Source: Methanoregula sp. (GTDB lineage: Archaea > Halobacteriota > Methanomicrobia > Methanomicrobiales > Methanospirillaceae). From it: 37,827 nt of DNA. The stretch spans positions 1 to 37,827 of the forward strand of contig JAUSBW010000236.1 of NCBI GenBank assembly GCA_030651815.1, written 5' to 3'. Positions 17,558-26,568 of this stretch are shown here, piece after piece. Positions within the stretch are counted from its first letter, which is position 1; each line of letters begins with the position of its first letter. The notes beneath the pieces are model-generated. The model saw nothing but the letters and a program-made list of their open reading frames with translations. It made no database searches and was not told where the DNA came from. The translations under genes were made by a program, and so were the position numbers.

Positions 17558-19043
17558 TGATCCCCAATAATTTACGGATAATTGGATATTTTCTGATATC
17601 GCTACAATGCAGCATTTCAAGGAGTATTTTCATTTCCTGGGGATTTATTGCTCTTATCACTATCATCATCCCCCCATATGTGAGTATTCCAATAATGCAG
17701 GATATCAGTACTGATTCAATAAGTACATTCATGACGATCAAAACTACTATTGCCATTATACCTGTAGAGAAGAGTGTTTTGTAAAGAAATGTCCAATCAT
17801 ATACAAAATTGATGTATTTATTCCCCAGCCAGATCTCGAAGATCATCTGTAGCATAAACGAGAGGCATAAAGCAACTGCTGCTCCAAGGATTCCAAGCCA
17901 TGGAATGAGAAGAACATTCAATATAATGTTGAACCCTGCTGTAACAAACAATGATATTGTGCCGTAGATCTGTTTCCGGACGAATCCCAAAGAAAGGACA
18001 AAATAACTGCCAATAATGTGAAACATAAATCCCAGTGCAATAAATGGCACGAGCGGGGCGCCTGCTAAAAATTCCGGGGATGTTAACAAGATAAAGATTG
18101 CGGAACCAAGCAGTGCAAAGCCGGCAATTGCAGGAATCATGATTCCAAGGGCAAGTTTCAATGAATAATTAAAGAGCTCGTTCATTTCGCTGAATTTTTT
18201 GAGATTGAACAATTCTGCTGCTTTAGGAGGGTACATTGTCCATATTGGTCCAAAGATCATGCTCATAATCATATATCCAAAGGAATACGCGACACTGAAA
18301 ACCCCCACTGCCGCAAGATTATCGTAATAGCCAATGAACACGCGGTTGGATAACGTCAGTATCCACCATGCATATCCCATAGGGAGCACCTGTACGCCAA
18401 ATTTTAATAATTTACCTAGGATGGATAAATCCGGATACGAGAAGCCCTGATTTTTTCCGATATGAATCAAAATTATCAGAACCAGAAGAGATTCGAAGAG
18501 AAATGTTACGAGAATCAATTCGAAGAGGTTCCCTTTGGAAAATGCAACTATAGCAGAAAGAAGTGCAACTGAAAAAGCTTGAATTATATTGATTATTGAA
18601 TAGACTTTTGCATTATCCTTCATGCGGTACCATAGCTTGCACATACTGAGAAGGGCAGATTCCAGTAATACAAAACCCGCCAGTATTATAAATTGAAAAT
18701 TCTCCGGGCTGTCCAAAACGAGGACAGATAATTGCTGGGAGAAAATGCAGAGCAGGCATACACATATGATACCTGAACACGTAATAAAAAGTAAAATCGA
18801 TGAAAATGTTTTTTTAATGAACATTTCCCCTTTTCCGGAAGTGCAGGTGATAACAGCGGAATCCAATCCTAATATCACAATTGGGGTGAGCAAGGAGACG
18901 AGGACAGTAACCTGAGCCCAGATCCCGTAATTTACCGAACCATACGTTTTAGTAAGAATTGGAATTAAAAGGAGTCCTTTTAAACTAAGCAGGATCTCCG
19001 TCACACTTAGGATGGCAGTGTTCTGGAAATACTTTTTAATCAT
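17550..19043 (-). CDS. polysaccharide flippase (Wzx/PST family)
   Basis: This 497-residue integral membrane protein has 12 to 14 predicted helices. It begins MIKKYFQNTAILSVTEIL, with the N-terminal amphipathic start typical of Wzx-like MATE/PST exporters. It should flip lipid-linked oligosaccharide across the membrane. No polymerase (Wzy) is obvious nearby, although the multi-pass protein at 4927-6555 is the other large membrane enzyme. It starts directly after the stop of the methyltransferase at 19044 with no gap, so the genes are cotranscribed. Confidence 0.88.
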   Translation of the reverse strand: MIKKYFQNTAILSVTEILLSLKGLLLIPILTKTYGSVNYGIWAQVTVLVSLLTPIVILGLDSAVITCTSGKGEMFIKKTFSSILLFITCSGIICVCLLCIFSQQLSVLVLDSPENFQFIILAGFVLLESALLSMCKLWYRMKDNAKVYSIINIIQAFSVALLSAIVAFSKGNLFELILVTFLFESLLVLIILIHIGKNQGFSYPDLSILGKLLKFGVQVLPMGYAWWILTLSNRVFIGYYDNLAAVGVFSVAYSFGYMIMSMIFGPIWTMYPPKAAELFNLKKFSEMNELFNYSLKLALGIMIPAIAGFALLGSAIFILLTSPEFLAGAPLVPFIALGFMFHIIGSYFVLSLGFVRKQIYGTISLFVTAGFNIILNVLLIPWLGILGAAVALCLSFMLQMIFEIWLGNKYINFVYDWTFLYKTLFSTGIMAIVVLIVMNVLIESVLISCIIGILTYGGMMIVIRAINPQEMKILLEMLHCSDIRKYPIIRKLLGINE

Positions 19044-19622
19044 TTATCGGATCCTTTTTTCCGCATGAACGATACTCCATCCTTCAAAAAATATGTTTGA
19101 AATACAATAGGCTCCCGGGATTTTATATATGATAGATAAGACTTTTCCCAGATATGTGAAAGAATAGTCTTCCAGCAGGAGGAACGTTGTTCTGAAGGGG
19201 TACTTCTTCAGGAGTGTTTCCAACTCCCAGGGATGCCAGATATGGTTGACCACTCCATGTTCAACATTTTTAACTCGTATCAACCGCGGTTTATTGTAAT
19301 CAAAAACGATAAATTGCCCTCTTGGTTTCAATACTCTGGATACTTCTTTTATCAGTAATTCCGGAGTTTTAATTTGATAGAGAGCAGCTATCATAAATAC
19401 AAAATCAAAAGAATTTTCCTTGAACGGAAGAACCTGACCATCACAGAAAACACAAATATCGCCCGAATCATAGTACGAACTGGCAGGGAGATCCGTACTT
19501 ACATAATCCTCAAAAAGATCCCGGTAAAGGCAGCCTCCAGCGGCTATCTCCAGTACTGAACCTCCACGGTACTTTTTTTTCAATATTCTTTCAATTAGAG
19601 CGAATCGAATTCCCCTTCCCAT
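19044..19622 (-). CDS. small SAM-dependent methyltransferase
   Basis: This 192-residue protein has motif I SVLEIAAGGCLYRDL (about residues 22-36) and motifs DGQVLPFKENSFDFVFMIAALYQ and VLKPRGQFIVFDYNKP, typical of type 11 methyltransferases. It lacks a long N-terminal extension. The ribosome site GAGGTG precedes the ATG. It ends exactly where the flippase begins. The substrate is probably a glycan sugar or carrier; it is not determined. Confidence 0.8.
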   Translation of the reverse strand: MGRGIRFALIERILKKKYRGGSVLEIAAGGCLYRDLFEDYVSTDLPASSYYDSGDICVFCDGQVLPFKENSFDFVFMIAALYQIKTPELLIKEVSRVLKPRGQFIVFDYNKPRLIRVKNVEHGVVNHIWHPWELETLLKKYPFRTTFLLLEDYSFTYLGKVLSIIYKIPGAYCISNIFFEGWSIVHAEKRIR

Positions 19623-19634
19623 TCACTCACCACC

Positions 19635-20741
19635 TCAGCGGATACCTGTTAATTGAGATAATTTTCTGTATGATCTTATTAAAAAATTCCGGACTGTATT
19701 TGATATATAAGGTAATTCTTTTTCAAAAACTGAATATTCAATATAGTGTCCGCCCCATTTTTTTTTAAATCTCCGAATTCCTTCCTCCTTCGCATTGGAA
19801 GGATGGGGGTTCACGCCAGCCAGATCAAATGTATGGCAACCGATGCTTTTTGCGTACCTGAACATCTCCCAATGCAAGAGATCCTGGGCATAGATCTTGT
19901 TTTCATATGCCAATTTACTGGTAGATGACATGATTTCCGTGGCATATCCGTTATATACAGGCATACCCAGAACGGCTTCTATGTTTCCACCAAGTTCAGC
20001 GTAAAAATAGTGATAATATTTATCGTGATTTTCGGTGTTTTTTATTGTTTCAGCAGACCATAGTGGGATTTCCGATCGCCCGAATTCTTTTTCCATTCGG
20101 TTATAGGGAATAATAAATTTTTCAATAAATTCTTGGGGTCCACTCACTTTTTTGACAATAACCCCTCTCCCATCCATTTGTTTAAGGGATTTTCTCGCGG
20201 AGTGTTCGAGGCTCATCCATAGTTTGTCTTCATCCTGAGTTAAATCCACAAGATATGTGCCCCAGATTTTCCTTGTATATCCGAACTGTTCGAAAATATT
20301 CAGGATTCTGGTGTCATTGGAATAATGCGGTTCGTACCTGAACGGGGATATATGTATTGAACCCACATGGTGTTTTTGCGAATAGGAATCGATAAATTGT
20401 AAATATTTATGCATTATATCTAGATCATTTCCTCTCTTCAAAATTACGGGTCCACCCAATGAAATAATCTGTTTTGAGAAAATTCGATTAATTTCATTAA
20501 GTATCCGATAGAAAAATGTCTGGTTTCTGATATATGGATATTGAATATTCAGGGGAGCATATGCCAACGCCGCCTCATTTTCAGTAAATTCTAAAAACAA
20601 TGTTTCATATTTATACGCCTTTTTTATAATTTCCGACCAGCAATAGGATTGTAGAAAGTTCGTGGAAATACTTTTTAAAATTAATCTATCCCATTCATCT
20701 TCCTTTTTAGGATGTAGTTCTTCGATCTGAATTATACTCAA
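19635..20741 (-). CDS. FemAB/GNAT-like aminoacyl- or acyltransferase
   Basis: This 368-residue protein resembles FemX/FemAB-like and GNAT-domain proteins: a double GNAT fold with an ARKSLKQMDGRGVIVKKV segment (about residues 173-190), AELGGNIEAVLGMPVYNGYA (about 249-268) and the late block FDLAGVNPHPSNAKEEGIRRFKKKWG in pieces. FemAB enzymes use aminoacyl-tRNA to add amino acids; relatives in polysaccharide loci acylate sugars. The start appears to be TTG, overlapping the upstream glycosyltransferase TGA and only 3 nt after a strong GGAGG. No other in-frame start is close by. It could add an amino acid to an amino sugar of the glycan. Confidence 0.7.
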   Translation of the reverse strand: MSIIQIEELHPKKEDEWDRLILKSISTNFLQSYCWSEIIKKAYKYETLFLEFTENEAALAYAPLNIQYPYIRNQTFFYRILNEINRIFSKQIISLGGPVILKRGNDLDIMHKYLQFIDSYSQKHHVGSIHISPFRYEPHYSNDTRILNIFEQFGYTRKIWGTYLVDLTQDEDKLWMSLEHSARKSLKQMDGRGVIVKKVSGPQEFIEKFIIPYNRMEKEFGRSEIPLWSAETIKNTENHDKYYHYFYAELGGNIEAVLGMPVYNGYATEIMSSTSKLAYENKIYAQDLLHWEMFRYAKSIGCHTFDLAGVNPHPSNAKEEGIRRFKKKWGGHYIEYSVFEKELPYISNTVRNFLIRSYRKLSQLTGIR

Positions 20742-22000
20742 TCACCTCCCCGTCCATCTTTTTTATAAGGGTTTTTTTCCCATCCATAATCCTGAATTTG
20801 GTGACCGGTAAGAAGTGTGTAGTAAAAGATAAACTGATCAAGGCAGGTTTCCCAATTGTGATATTTATATACCCATTCGCGTGCCTCTTTTCCCAGTTTC
20901 TCCAAAAACTGACGATCCGCACATTTCATTATTTGTTCGTAGATCTCCTCTTCCGAATGGCAGTTTAATATTGGGGGGTCATCGGGATATAACAGTCTTG
21001 CACACGCACGGTCGATATAGATCATAACCGGTTTTCCCACGGACATAGCTTCCATTGCAATTCCTCCAAAACCCCCAATATCAAACTGATCTACAATTAC
21101 ATCTGACTTGTAGAATTCATCAACTAATTCATCGCGAGACAGATGGGGTTTCCAGATGAAACGATCTTCTACACCCAGATCCCGTATGAGTTGCTTGGCA
21201 ATCTCCCGATCAGAGCCCCGGTCCAGAATGATGCATTGTGCATGTAGCCCGGATTTTATTGCCTTTGCAAAAGCCCGGATAAACCGGTCATTGCCTTTTG
21301 AGGATTTCCGATTTTCACCGGTATCGTTCACTTTCCAGTCGAGATGACTGGTATGAAAGAATGAAATTGTCTGATTCTTGTCAGTTATACAACCGATATT
21401 AACTTGATCGACGAGATAATATGGATATCTCATAAAAACAACACGCGGAACATCATGGATGAAAATATTTTTGAGTGAGTTTGGATATGGCGCACACCAG
21501 TTCAGATCTGCACTATGAAGGTGTTGACGATATAGAACAGCCCCCAGTGATTTTTCATTTACCCACTCAGTAATATCTGATCCTGTGGTGATATTTACTA
21601 CCGGAGGCAACTGTATCAATGATCTTAAAAACCAGAATTTACCTAAAAAAAAGATTAATGCACCCGTAAAACTCACGATCAGTCTACATTTTTTTGCGAG
21701 CTTTATGAATTCCCGGGTTGTATGAATTGTGATTATATTATTCTCTTTAAAATGCGTATGATATTCTGATACTATCGTTACGTTATTTGAGCTTTGATCG
21801 TGTTTTCTTAAAACACCGCATTTGAGACCTTTCCGGCTAAGGTGCTCTGCAAATAACAGATCATTCTGGACTAAGTCACCGATGATCATCACATCAAACT
21901 TTTTCTCTTGAATATGTGCCCACTCCTTGAAATTTTTGATATTCTTATCCGATATTACATAATTTCGTAATCTTCGATAAGTAACAACCCCCCCCTGCAA
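20738..22000 (-). CDS. glycosyltransferase (GT4-like)
   Basis: This protein of up to 420 residues has a GT-B layout: an N-terminal Rossmann strand FDVMIIGDL, and in the C-terminal half QCIILDRGSDREIAKQLI, VIVDQFDIGGFGGIAMEAMSV in pieces and GKPVMIYIDR, containing the glutamate of the donor site. The start is unresolved. The longest reading begins with TTG at 22000 beside a run of eight C (21988-21995) and overlaps the formyltransferase by 46 nt. A GTG/ATG pair at 21892/21889 would start just inside the first strand. The C-terminus overlaps the FemAB-like gene by 4 nt. Confidence 0.75.
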   Translation of the reverse strand: MQGGVVTYRRLRNYVISDKNIKNFKEWAHIQEKKFDVMIIGDLVQNDLLFAEHLSRKGLKCGVLRKHDQSSNNVTIVSEYHTHFKENNIITIHTTREFIKLAKKCRLIVSFTGALIFFLGKFWFLRSLIQLPPVVNITTGSDITEWVNEKSLGAVLYRQHLHSADLNWCAPYPNSLKNIFIHDVPRVVFMRYPYYLVDQVNIGCITDKNQTISFFHTSHLDWKVNDTGENRKSSKGNDRFIRAFAKAIKSGLHAQCIILDRGSDREIAKQLIRDLGVEDRFIWKPHLSRDELVDEFYKSDVIVDQFDIGGFGGIAMEAMSVGKPVMIYIDRACARLLYPDDPPILNCHSEEEIYEQIMKCADRQFLEKLGKEAREWVYKYHNWETCLDQFIFYYTLLTGHQIQDYGWEKNPYKKDGRGGD

Positions 22001-22854
22001 TTTATTATTAAATTGTTATCGAAGGATTCAACGCATTCACCATATTTTGCATCGGAATAGTTTATTCGTGTATCAAATACCTGACAACGCCAGATCTTAA
22101 TGCATTTTTCATTAATATATCCATAAGCCCCTGGATATGGTCTTGTTTGCGCCCGGACAAAATTGTAAATCTGCCAGACATCCATATTTTCCCAGTTAAT
22201 TAATCCGTCAGCAGGGGAGCGTTTTTTATAATAACTGGGAATTCCGTCCTGTTTTTTTACGCTAATGGTTCCATCAATAATCTTTGGCAGGCTTCTTATT
22301 AGCATACGTTTTGTCACGATTACATTTTTCATGTATAATGTCCGGATATCATCAAAATCATTAATATCAAACATTTCTGTATCAATTATGTCACCATCAT
22401 CAACCCCAGGCTTAATAAAAAACAGATGCATAATAAATCTTTTTTTGCCTTCAATTAACGACCAATTTAGCGGAGATCTCCCTCGACCTTTGGGAAGAAA
22501 ATCAGAACTACCATGTCCACCTATTGCACCAATATTTAGTGTATCCAAAACATTTTTTGGAAATAAACGCTGCCAGCCACCTTGAATCAACAAATCAAAT
22601 TTATGCTTGTTAAAAAAATTATAATCCTCGTTGTTTTTTAATGAATAATCGATTGGGTAATAAACGGGGATATTATATTGTTTAGCTAGTGACTCAAAAT
22701 TTTTATACTCGGAAACATTAAACTTTTGTGCTTGCTCTTCAGATAATGTTACAAAATATTCGAATTGGATACCTTCTTCAAGTAATGACTCAATAATTTT
22801 ATAGCCTGCAAAGTGGCAACCACACATCACAAGTTTTTTTTCTTTATCTAACAT
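21955..22854 (-). CDS. sugar N-formyltransferase-like protein (Fmt/ArnA type)
   Basis: This 299-residue protein has a formyltransferase N-terminal fold and an Fmt-type C-terminal domain (WQIYNFVRAQTRPYPGAYG). It should transfer a formyl group from N10-formyl-tetrahydrofolate to an amino sugar. The region usually written N-x-H-(x)-LLP is G112-G113-H114-G-S-S-D-F-L-P, followed by RGRSPLNW and VDDGD with D152. The catalytic His and Asp are kept, but the usual Asn two residues before His is Gly. It starts inside the 3' end of the upstream deacetylase-like gene (11-nt overlap) with an AAGGAG site. Confidence 0.75.
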   Translation of the reverse strand: MLDKEKKLVMCGCHFAGYKIIESLLEEGIQFEYFVTLSEEQAQKFNVSEYKNFESLAKQYNIPVYYPIDYSLKNNEDYNFFNKHKFDLLIQGGWQRLFPKNVLDTLNIGAIGGHGSSDFLPKGRGRSPLNWSLIEGKKRFIMHLFFIKPGVDDGDIIDTEMFDINDFDDIRTLYMKNVIVTKRMLIRSLPKIIDGTISVKKQDGIPSYYKKRSPADGLINWENMDVWQIYNFVRAQTRPYPGAYGYINEKCIKIWRCQVFDTRINYSDAKYGECVESFDNNLIINCRGGLLLIEDYEIM

Positions 22855-23596
22855 TTTTTCTCCTTATTTGATTCATGATGAGATCATATCTCATATGTTG
22901 CTTTTTATTCCTCCCATTAATACATCGTGATATCCGATCCCGTGGGCTAAGGACATCGTAAGTCCACCATTCAGGATGGGTTAAAATTTGCAAGTTATTG
23001 TCATCACTATCATTTAATAAATCGAACAATCTCTGAAAACGCCAGTACCCGTTTGAATCAGAACAATATGTATAATGTTTCATAATATATTTTGAATACG
23101 TATTTACTAATCCGCCAAGATAATCTGCTTTTAAATCCAATGCATTCGTAGTATCAGGTTGATGGATTGAAATCACTAAAATTCGTTTATCAAACAAATC
23201 ATCTAATAAATTTTTTTCTATTTCTATCCATTCATGTAAATTTTTTTTATTATGAGAAAGACTTTCAAAAAAAACGGGATCAAAATGAAGACCAATTTCA
23301 TGATCTAATTCTAATATTTTATTAATCAAGGATGTGATTTCATCTTCAAAAAGATTATAGTGAATGCTATGTAAATGGAGAAAAAATGTACTCTTGATCC
23401 CTTCTTCTGCCTCAATTTTTGCCAAAGAAAAAGCCCTATGGATGGAGACATCAACATCATGCCGCCATAAAATATTATGACCTGCCTTTTTATAGTCCTG
23501 ATAACTGATAAAATCAAATTTTTTTATTGCAATTTTTATTAATTTGCGATATTCATCCTCAGTAAAATCGCCAAAATTAAATTTTTCATAATTCAT
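22844..23596 (-). CDS. polysaccharide deacetylase-like protein
   Basis: This 250-residue protein has RHDVDVS (about residues 45-51) with the Asp pair, GLHFDPVFF (about 101-109) as the histidine block and LTHPEWW near residue 205, the pattern of divergent NodB-type deacetylases in surface glycan clusters. It could deacetylate an amino sugar before formylation by the enzyme encoded next, an inference from order. The ribosome site GAGGT precedes the ATG. No signal peptide. Confidence 0.7.
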   Translation of the reverse strand: MNYEKFNFGDFTEDEYRKLIKIAIKKFDFISYQDYKKAGHNILWRHDVDVSIHRAFSLAKIEAEEGIKSTFFLHLHSIHYNLFEDEITSLINKILELDHEIGLHFDPVFFESLSHNKKNLHEWIEIEKNLLDDLFDKRILVISIHQPDTTNALDLKADYLGGLVNTYSKYIMKHYTYCSDSNGYWRFQRLFDLLNDSDDNNLQILTHPEWWTYDVLSPRDRISRCINGRNKKQHMRYDLIMNQIRRKNVR

Positions 23597-23732
23597 ATTT
23601 ACCTCACACCTTAATTTCTAATTAAACATTAAATGCTTAAACCTGTATTGAATTTATTCGGCAATCAAGTTCACCGTCATTGGGGTATTCATACACACAC
23701 GCGAATTCAGATATTTCAATTCGTGTTTGACC

Positions 23733-24407
23733 TTACTGTCTTTTAAGTCGCTGAATTGTGACTGAATTTACTCCCTTTTTTTTAGCTGAATCTAGAAACA
23801 TTCTAATATCATATTCTTCCTGTACGAATTCAATTCCGGATCGTGTATCAAAAATTGCCGCTTGCGCTCTGTTATCACCATTTCTTGGTAAGCCAACAGA
23901 TCCCGGATTAACAATATTTTTTGCTTCAATTTTTTTATAGAACGGATAATGGGTGTGCCCTAGAAAAAAATAATCTGAATTGATCATTAAAAAATTCTTA
24001 AAATATTGATAATCCGGATAGACATATTCCTGCAATGGATCCCAAGGACTTCCGTGAAAAAATAAGAATTTTTTTCCATCAAGTGTTAGATTTAGTTTCG
24101 TTGGAAGCGAAGCCAGCCAGTGAAGCACTTTTGGGGAAATTGAATTTTGTACATATTCTAAATTATATATGCATGCACGTTCAGGTGGATACGATAAAGT
24201 GCCTAGTAGATATGCTTCATGATTACCACAAATCGCGGATATATCAATTTCCATTAATCGGTCAAGAACTTCAATGGATTGGTGAAAATATCCAATCATG
24301 TCACCTAGACAGATAATTTTTTCAACGTTATTTTCTTCAAATTCGTGCAGGATTACCTCAAGCGCATCACAATTGCCGTGGATATCTGAAATTATACCGA
24401 TTTTCAT
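23733..24407 (-). CDS. metallophosphoesterase (YfcE/MJ0936-like)
   Basis: This 224-residue calcineurin-like phosphoesterase has the five metal-binding blocks: SDIHGN (D8, H10), GDMIGY (D36), GNHEAY (N62, H63), HGSPWDP and GHTHYPF. These enzymes hydrolyse phosphodiesters or phosphomonoesters with two metal ions. Its position inside a dense glycan operon suggests action on a phosphorylated sugar or carrier intermediate, but the family is broad. It follows the epimerase by 9 nt. Confidence 0.85.
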   Translation of the reverse strand: MKIGIISDIHGNCDALEVILHEFEENNVEKIICLGDMIGYFHQSIEVLDRLMEIDISAICGNHEAYLLGTLSYPPERACIYNLEYVQNSISPKVLHWLASLPTKLNLTLDGKKFLFFHGSPWDPLQEYVYPDYQYFKNFLMINSDYFFLGHTHYPFYKKIEAKNIVNPGSVGLPRNGDNRAQAAIFDTRSGIEFVQEEYDIRMFLDSAKKKGVNSVTIQRLKRQ

Positions 24408-24416
24408 TTTATCGAT

Positions 24417-25337
24417 CTAATGAACATTCTTGTATTCTTGTATGCAATCCACTAATCCATCTCTCATTGAGTATTTTGTGGAAAAATTTAACTCGTTTCG
24501 AGATTTTGAAACATCAATAGACACTTTTTTTCCTTCTTGAGGGTCTTCTTTCCCGGAGTACGTAATTTTGGATTTTGATTGAGTAAGTTCGATGATAAGA
24601 TGTGCTAATTCATTCATGGTTATTGTTTTTCCACTTGCAATATTATAAATCCCTGATTTTTGTTGGGTGTATGCTTGCCAGAATGCTTGTGCAACATCCT
24701 TGACATAAATAAAATCCTGTTCTCTATAGCCATTACCATATAATACCAAATCTTCATCATTTAAAGAGCGTTCAATAAAAATATTTATCACCGTTTTTAT
24801 TCGATTTTCAATTCCATAAGGCGCATTCAATCTCAGGATTGTTAAGGGTAGTTGATTGTTTTGATATTCTTTATAGAATAACATTTCACCAACATATTTT
24901 GAGATGGAATAATAGTTTTCTGGCATTACTACGGTCATTTCTGACCACGGAATAGGGGTTATTCGCGAATATACTGAAGAAGTGGATGCATATATTAAAT
25001 GAAATTTGTTTTTTGTCCAAGCATCCAATATGGATTTGTGCATTTTTATGTTTTTGTCAAAAATACTCAGGTCTGTATTAAAAAATGATTTGGGGATGAT
25101 TGAAGATAGGTAAATAAGCGTATCGATATTTTTATCGGAAAGCCAATCAATAAGCGACTGATTACATGTGATATCCACGGAATCAATGCGGATATCCTGA
25201 ATTTTTCCGCCGTTTTGAGAGCAAAGGTATACATAGACAGACTCATTCAGGAAACGGGATGTAACCTCCGTTCCAATAAATCCGGTTGCACCCACAATTG
25301 CGACGCTCGGTTTCATATGACCTGTGATCCATTTCAT
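24417..25337 (-). CDS. NAD-dependent epimerase/dehydratase (extended SDR)
   Basis: This 306-residue protein has GATGFIG (about residues 16-22) for NAD(P) binding, S119-S121, and the YxxxK pair Y143/K147. Such enzymes epimerise, dehydrate or reduce nucleotide sugars. The ATG at 25337 overlaps the upstream methyltransferase stop by 4 nt, and a second in-frame ATG lies seven codons on, right before the first beta strand. The exact substrate is unclear; the adjacent two-domain methyltransferase suggests a branched or C-methylated deoxysugar route. Confidence 0.82.
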   Translation of the reverse strand: MKWITGHMKPSVAIVGATGFIGTEVTSRFLNESVYVYLCSQNGGKIQDIRIDSVDITCNQSLIDWLSDKNIDTLIYLSSIIPKSFFNTDLSIFDKNIKMHKSILDAWTKNKFHLIYASTSSVYSRITPIPWSEMTVVMPENYYSISKYVGEMLFYKEYQNNQLPLTILRLNAPYGIENRIKTVINIFIERSLNDEDLVLYGNGYREQDFIYVKDVAQAFWQAYTQQKSGIYNIASGKTITMNELAHLIIELTQSKSKITYSGKEDPQEGKKVSIDVSKSRNELNFSTKYSMRDGLVDCIQEYKNVH

Positions 25338-26545
25338 TCTTTTTTCGAAATCAAATTGATATCATTTACATTTTGGTTTATAAAAAGATCATCCCATGTT
25401 ATTATTCTTAAATCTTTGAGAGAATCACCCAATTCTCGTTTAATTTTTTCTCCAAAGGAATGCGTGAAAATAATAAGTAATTCTGGCGGATCTCTTACTA
25501 ATTCTTGACGATTTTCAATTGGGACGTTGAATCCTGGATAGTATGTCCGGTAAAGAACGGGATTATCATCAAAAAAACGCAGTTTTGGTAAATCAATTCG
25601 AGACTTGATTAAAGAGAGTATGTTGATTGCTCTACCTGGAACAAAAACTCCCATTGTATATTTATGTTGAGTGGCAGATTTAAAAAAATCTGTAATTTTC
25701 TCAAGATCATTTTGTGCAAGAATTTGAAATTGTTTTGCAAGTATTTTTTGAGATTCAATTGCGTTGTCGTCTGGCTGTTTTTTCAAGTCATTTGATAATA
25801 TGGATGCATAAAGCAATCCTCCAAAATGTGATTTTTTTATATCCCCCGCCAGTTTTGTTGAAAGCGTAATGGAATTTTGTAATGTATCTGATGTAAAAAA
25901 ACTCCAGTGTTCGTGGAAAATAAAGGAGAGATCCCCCGTTTTTATATATGGCTCACAATCCGGTACTGAAATAAACATTTTCCCATTTTGATTCAAATAC
26001 TTCATTACTTCTTTGAAGAACTGTGAAATATCCGGAATATGTTCAAGAAAGGCATATAAAATAATAATGTCAAATTTTCCGGTAATTTTAGATGAGGGGA
26101 AAAAATCTCTAACTATCGGAATTTTGAAACGTTCTGCACCAATTTGCCCTTGTAGTCCTGGTTCAATACCGATCACATCAGCACCACGATTTTTCAATTG
26201 GTAAAGAAGATAACCGGTTCCACATCCAATCTCCAGAATTTTTAAATTTTTAAAATTATCGGTTTTTAATGTCTTGTTCAAAAATTTAATAAAATCTTGT
26301 GCATATAACTCCCCAATACCGTGATCATCCATCATTCCGCTGATTTCAGAACCTGTTAAATATGCTTTCGATAAAATTTTTTCAACATATTTATTCTTCG
26401 ATTGAATAAGTGTCCCAGTTTTTTTATCAATATCTAATGAAAATGGAAGAAAATCAGGGATGTCTCCACCATTTGATGGTTCTAGTAATGGTTTAAAAAC
26501 AAATGGAAGTGAACCGATATGCCAAGGATATGAATTAACGCCCAT
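25334..26545 (-). CDS. two-domain SAM methyltransferase, sugar C-methyltransferase type
   Basis: This 403-residue protein has a central SAM domain (ILEIGCGTGYLLYQL, VIGIEPG, DIIILYAFLEHIPD) and a C-terminal Rossmann-like domain (VFVPGRAINILSLI, RFFDDNP, ELLIIFTHSFGEKI), the layout of Methyltransf_11/Methyltransf_14 proteins such as TylCIII-like sugar C-methyltransferases. The N-terminal zinc-binding cysteine cluster of the classic family is missing; that region instead has an unusual leader (residues 1-75). It overlaps the epimerase gene by 4 nt. Sugar or acyl-chain methylation is plausible. Confidence 0.75.
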   Translation of the reverse strand: MGVNSYPWHIGSLPFVFKPLLEPSNGGDIPDFLPFSLDIDKKTGTLIQSKNKYVEKILSKAYLTGSEISGMMDDHGIGELYAQDFIKFLNKTLKTDNFKNLKILEIGCGTGYLLYQLKNRGADVIGIEPGLQGQIGAERFKIPIVRDFFPSSKITGKFDIIILYAFLEHIPDISQFFKEVMKYLNQNGKMFISVPDCEPYIKTGDLSFIFHEHWSFFTSDTLQNSITLSTKLAGDIKKSHFGGLLYASILSNDLKKQPDDNAIESQKILAKQFQILAQNDLEKITDFFKSATQHKYTMGVFVPGRAINILSLIKSRIDLPKLRFFDDNPVLYRTYYPGFNVPIENRQELVRDPPELLIIFTHSFGEKIKRELGDSLKDLRIITWDDLFINQNVNDINLISKKE

Positions 26546-26568
26546 AGTTCCTCTCGTTAAAAAAATAA

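Noticed and set aside
21988-21995. C8 run as a possible phase-variable frameshift linking formyltransferase and glycosyltransferase
   Set aside because: The formyltransferase reads through to a normal family C-terminus in the given frame, so no correction is needed; only the glycosyltransferase start is uncertain.
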